64,000 bases of DNA. Source: JAEXZL01 sp049943125 (GTDB taxonomy: Bacteria; Bacillota; Clostridia; Clostridiales; Clostridiaceae). Below the pieces are notes generated by a model. The model did no database searches. It worked only from the letters and a program-made list of their open reading frames with translations, and was not told the origin of the DNA. A program made the position numbers and the translations under genes. Below, piece by piece: positions 61,429-64,000 of the stretch. The DNA lies in contig NZ_CP188040.1 of NCBI RefSeq assembly GCF_049943125.1, forward strand, positions 434,001 to 498,000, in the 5' to 3' direction. Within the stretch, counting starts at the first letter, position 1; each line of letters begins with the position of its first letter.

Positions 61429-62568
61429 TTATTTCATTAATGGCATTTTGGTCTTTAATGCGTCCTCATTCCATTTGTGATTATTTTTATAGCCGTACAT
61501 TTGTGCATCCGCTTTTTTAACCGCCAAGTCGTATTCTTCCGCTGACCCATGAAATACGGCATACCCTGTAGAAACCGTTGGAAATTCACCCTGCAGATTG
61601 TTATTTCTTCTAACATTATCTATCTTTCGGTGAAACAGACTGAGTGCAGCCTCTACCTGCTGTTCTCCCGTTTTTTGGCAAATCACACAAAATTCATCCC
61701 CACCTATACGGTAGCTAAAACCCATTTTATAAAAACAATCTTTGATTAGACATCCTACCGTTCGTAGGCAGTAATCGCCCCACTGATGACCGTATAGGTC
61801 ATTAATCTGTTTGAAACTATCCAAATCAAAAACAATAACCGCACAGATATCACCATGATGCACGTTCTTAGTATACCGGTCATACACGTTGCGGTTTAAC
61901 AATCCCGTTAAAGTATCCTGAGTCTCCGTAAGCACACAAAAATAAGCATAAAACAAGATCAGGCTCAAGGTCACACACAACCAAGAAGCATGCACATTGG
62001 GCAATATCAACTGGACAGTTGTTCCTAGTATAGTAAAAACAAGCAACATGATAAATGTACTTTTTCTATGGCACTGGTAATGCTTCATGGCCTTAACTGA
62101 ATCTATGACCAGTATGGCATATGAACAGAAATATGCACCCACATACACACAAAACAGCGGCCCTCGGAAGTAACTGATATTGGAGTTTACGTTGAAAACC
62201 AAACCGGTCCAAGGAGAACTTATAACAAGGGCAAAGCTTATCCACACTGGAATTGTCAGGAGTAATCTGATATTCCCTTTCCCCACAGAAAATGCCTTAG
62301 ACAAAACAATCCCAATAAGGGGCGAAAGAGAAAAACCAATGGTATTAGCAATAAGCACTGAGGCTCTACGCACAAGTCTAATGTTTTCAAAAACTACGCT
62401 ACCCATTTCTGCCACGATCACCGTCATTGCTATCAGAGCAGCAAGGACAAATTGTTTTTTCATTTCGGTAGTAAACAAAACATTACACCAGGACGCATGT
62501 GCCAAAATAATCAAGGCAATAGCGCATATCACGTTCACAGCTATATAATTAAGAAATAAATCGGTCAT
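61429..62568 (-). CDS. Membrane diguanylate cyclase (GGDEF protein)
   Basis: About 379 residues. The first 205 contain about seven transmembrane helices. The GGDEF domain (about 215-370) has RIGGDEFCVI and FDLDSFKQINDLYGHQWGD. No RxxD inhibition site is seen upstream of GGDEF (KMGFSYRIGGDEF), so feedback by c-di-GMP is probably absent. It makes c-di-GMP from two GTP. Start ATG 62568 has GGAG upstream; an in-frame start at 62586 is less well placed. It stands alone; the signal sensed by the membrane part is unknown. Confidence 0.88.
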   Translation of the reverse strand: MTDLFLNYIAVNVICAIALIILAHASWCNVLFTTEMKKQFVLAALIAMTVIVAEMGSVVFENIRLVRRASVLIANTIGFSLSPLIGIVLSKAFSVGKGNIRLLLTIPVWISFALVISSPWTGLVFNVNSNISYFRGPLFCVYVGAYFCSYAILVIDSVKAMKHYQCHRKSTFIMLLVFTILGTTVQLILPNVHASWLCVTLSLILFYAYFCVLTETQDTLTGLLNRNVYDRYTKNVHHGDICAVIVFDLDSFKQINDLYGHQWGDYCLRTVGCLIKDCFYKMGFSYRIGGDEFCVICQKTGEQQVEAALSLFHRKIDNVRRNNNLQGEFPTVSTGYAVFHGSAEEYDLAVKKADAQMYGYKNNHKWNEDALKTKMPLMK

Positions 62569-62829
62569 ATGTATTAGCTCCTTCAAATTTTATATGAAAG
62601 TAACCCTTTTTTCTTTAGTATCCAAAATTAGAATAGGAGTATGGCATACCAAGAAGATCTTCTGAAATGGGGAGATGAAGCTATACTTTGCCTATTACCA
62701 TCCATAAGACTTCATATGCAATTTATAAATGTAACAGCTTAAGCTTTAATACTTTTATAAGTTAATTATAAAAAACATTTTACACATCTACAACATAAGT
62801 TTTTGTAATTCTGCATATTATTTACATAT

Positions 62830-63018
62830 CTACATACCGCTAATCTTTCCTAAACCAACATAGCTGTCATAGATATCAAGACATAAATTTTTGTTCTTCT
62901 CAAGAGCTTCAAATTTCAAACCTCCCTTAAACAAAAGAGAAAATATATCATATTTATAATTATATTCAATAGGGGTATAGTAATAAAAGTACCCTAACCA
63001 TTGGACAAAGTAATTCAT
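62830..63018 (-). pseudogene. Short ORF, possible fragment of a flavin-binding split-barrel protein
   Basis: 62 residues. The middle (SLLFKGGLKFEALEKNKNLC, then LDIYDSYVGLGKISGM) resembles the barrel core of pyridoxamine-phosphate-oxidase-like proteins, but N-terminal catalytic parts and the C-terminal half are missing and there is no good ribosome binding site. So it may be a relic rather than a gene. The rest of 62569-63070 has no credible gene. Confidence 0.25.
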
Positions 63019-63070
63019 TAATAATAGAATAGCCTACTTCATATAATGATCTATTAGTAACTATCTATAT

Positions 63071-63101
63071 AAAAATTAAAGAGCCCTACAGGACTCTTTA
63101 A
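63071..63101 (-). terminator. Intrinsic terminator after the XRE regulator
   Basis: TTAAAGAGTCCT and AGGGCTCTTTAA pair over 12 bp (one G-U) with a 2-base loop, followed by TTTTTATA on the minus strand, about 70 bases past the stop. Confidence 0.85.
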
Positions 63102-63170
63102 ATATATTTATTACGAAAATATAACCGTTCTTCCACAAAGAAATTTCATCTTCTTATTTATATATATCTT

Positions 63171-63845
63171 TCATCCATCAATGGCAAGTTCCTTTTTTGT
63201 TAATTCACTTATAGCCCTAAATAATACTATAAATACCAATCCGAACATACCCAAAAACATTGCGATTGATGAAAATTCCGGTGCCTTAAAATTAATAAAT
63301 ATTAAAATTAAAGATATTATTAAGAAACATAAATATCCAATAGTTTTATCTTTCTTAGTAATTAAAGTAATTGTTTTGTCAGGATTTTTTATATCTTTAA
63401 TAAATTTTATCAATAGCCCTACCATTATAATAATAAACGGTATATCATATAATAAATCTTTAAAAAACATCTTTCCTAAAAAATCTAGTTCTATAAAAAC
63501 TTCCCCATAAGCCCCACTATTATAGAAGTAAACATTCAGTGGAAAATAAATTAATAAAATAATATAGCTTATTGTCTTGGTTCGAATTTCATTATGATAA
63601 TACATTTTAACAGTTTTTTCTTCCGTTAAAGTTTCCACTAAATCATCTTTTTCTCCATTAATCAGAGAGTCTATTTCTACATTAAATAATACAGAAAGAT
63701 TCAGTAAATTTTCAGTAGAAGGTTCGCTTATATTATTTTCCCATTTTGAAACTGCCTGTCTGCTAACCCCTAATTTTTCTGCAACTATCTCCTGAGAATA
63801 TCCTTTTGCCTCTCTTAACTTTTTTATATTCATACCTAATTTCAT
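63171..63845 (-). CDS. XRE-family regulator with C-terminal membrane domain
   Basis: 224 residues. An N-terminal XRE helix-turn-helix (LREAKGYSQEIVAEKLGVSR, then QAVSKWENNISEPSTENL) is followed by about four hydrophobic segments from residue 95. So it is a DNA-binding protein tethered to the membrane, as in many clostridial XRE proteins. Start ATG 63845 behind AAAGGAGG. Its upstream region holds CAACTAT repeats that look like an autoregulatory operator. The regulated function is not in the window. Confidence 0.85.
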   Translation of the reverse strand: MKLGMNIKKLREAKGYSQEIVAEKLGVSRQAVSKWENNISEPSTENLLNLSVLFNVEIDSLINGEKDDLVETLTEEKTVKMYYHNEIRTKTISYIILLIYFPLNVYFYNSGAYGEVFIELDFLGKMFFKDLLYDIPFIIIMVGLLIKFIKDIKNPDKTITLITKKDKTIGYLCFLIISLILIFINFKAPEFSSIAMFLGMFGLVFIVLFRAISELTKKELAIDG

Positions 63846-63884
63846 AATTTAACCTCCTTTCATGTTTAAAGTATAAATAATTTA

Positions 63885-63917
63885 ATAGTTGCATTCTACC
63901 AACTATAGCGCAACTAT
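63885..63917. promoter_or_regulatory. Candidate operator repeats upstream of the XRE gene
   Basis: ATAGTTG and CAACTAT form a 7-bp inverted repeat with an 8-base spacer (63885-63906), and a further CAACTAT follows at 63911-63917. Such repeats near an XRE promoter often serve autoregulation. The rest of 63918-64000 shows nothing clear. Confidence 0.45.
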
Positions 63918-64000
63918 AGGTTTCCCTATGCTAATATCTTCCTACACATTTCTAGTAGATGAAGATAATCATGCAACTTTACCTTTCTATAAATTATATA

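Noticed and set aside
62641..62742. Short plus-strand ORF starting MAYQEDLLKWGDEAIL
   Set aside because: Only about 33 codons, no family recognised and no second copy; an AGGAG precedes the ATG but at too short a spacing to be convincing.
1..64000. CRISPR array, tRNA/rRNA genes, transposases
   Set aside because: Both strands were read for repeat-spacer patterns, tRNA-like clover leaves and transposase motifs; none was convincing.

Overview
The window is low-GC, AT-rich DNA with strong GGAGG ribosome binding sites, intrinsic hairpin-T-tract terminators, some TTG/GTG starts and almost all genes on the minus strand. This fits an anaerobic member of the Clostridia (Firmicutes). Gene content agrees: a p-cresol-forming 4-hydroxyphenylacetate decarboxylase with the same residue numbering I recall for the Clostridium scatologenes enzyme, 2-enoate-reductase-type flavoenzymes, PRD/PTS sugar regulation, cre-like sites and a family 1 encapsulin. 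I see no rRNA, tRNA, CRISPR array or intact insertion sequence. I cannot name the species from sequence alone.

Layout. 1-4.4 kb: mannitol-type PTS operon (mtlA-mtlR-mtlF, then the start of a zinc-type polyol-phosphate dehydrogenase that runs off the left edge), with a good sigma-A promoter overlapped by a cre-like site. 4.5-16.3 kb: a tight four-gene operon coding for a secreted/membrane vWA protein, a 1125-aa tubulin/FtsZ-like GTPase, a coiled-coil membrane protein, and a membrane protein carrying what looks like a helicase fold without catalytic motifs. This is the best candidate in the window for a poorly described system. 16.5-23.1 kb: a PadR regulator, two paralogous NADH-flavin/Fe-S oxidoreductases (one behind a strong promoter with nested palindromic operators) and a divergent PucR/CdaR-type regulator. 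23.4-31.8 kb: one gene for a 2790-aa secreted subtilase with BspA-like leucine-rich repeats and a Lys-rich tail, bracketed by two 45-bp near-identical direct repeats that are pieces of a small ORF. 32-34 kb: a GNAT acetyltransferase and metK. 34.3-40.2 kb: the F1Fo ATP synthase operon, lacking a separate atpH. The C-terminal domain of subunit delta is instead fused to the N-terminus of subunit alpha. metK sits at the tail of this operon.

40.4-45.9 kb: Crp/Fnr-type regulator, YczE-like membrane protein, and hpdB-hpdC-hpdA (4-hydroxyphenylacetate decarboxylase large subunit, Fe-S small subunit, activating enzyme). 46-54.6 kb: a mixed region with arylamine N-acetyltransferase, a sugar/maltose O-acetyltransferase, an internally deleted SRPBCC gene, an ECF sigma/anti-sigma pair, a fused double kinase, a C-terminal relic of a carotenoid-desaturase-like gene, an AIM24 protein and a cation:proton antiporter. 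54.8-60 kb: beta-glycoside utilisation locus (GH2 enzyme, GPH-family symporter, divergent AraC regulator, cre-like site). 60-61.3 kb: encapsulin shell plus encapsulated-ferritin cargo with a C-terminal targeting peptide. 61.4-63.9 kb: a membrane diguanylate cyclase and an XRE-type membrane-bound regulator with a candidate autoregulatory operator.

The region combines sugar uptake under catabolite control, amino-acid fermentation (tyrosine to p-cresol, enoate reduction), energy conversion and iron storage. The two most unusual items are the delta-alpha fusion in ATP synthase and the tubulin-like/vWA/pseudo-helicase membrane operon. Site coordinates for short motifs were read by eye and may be off by a base or two.
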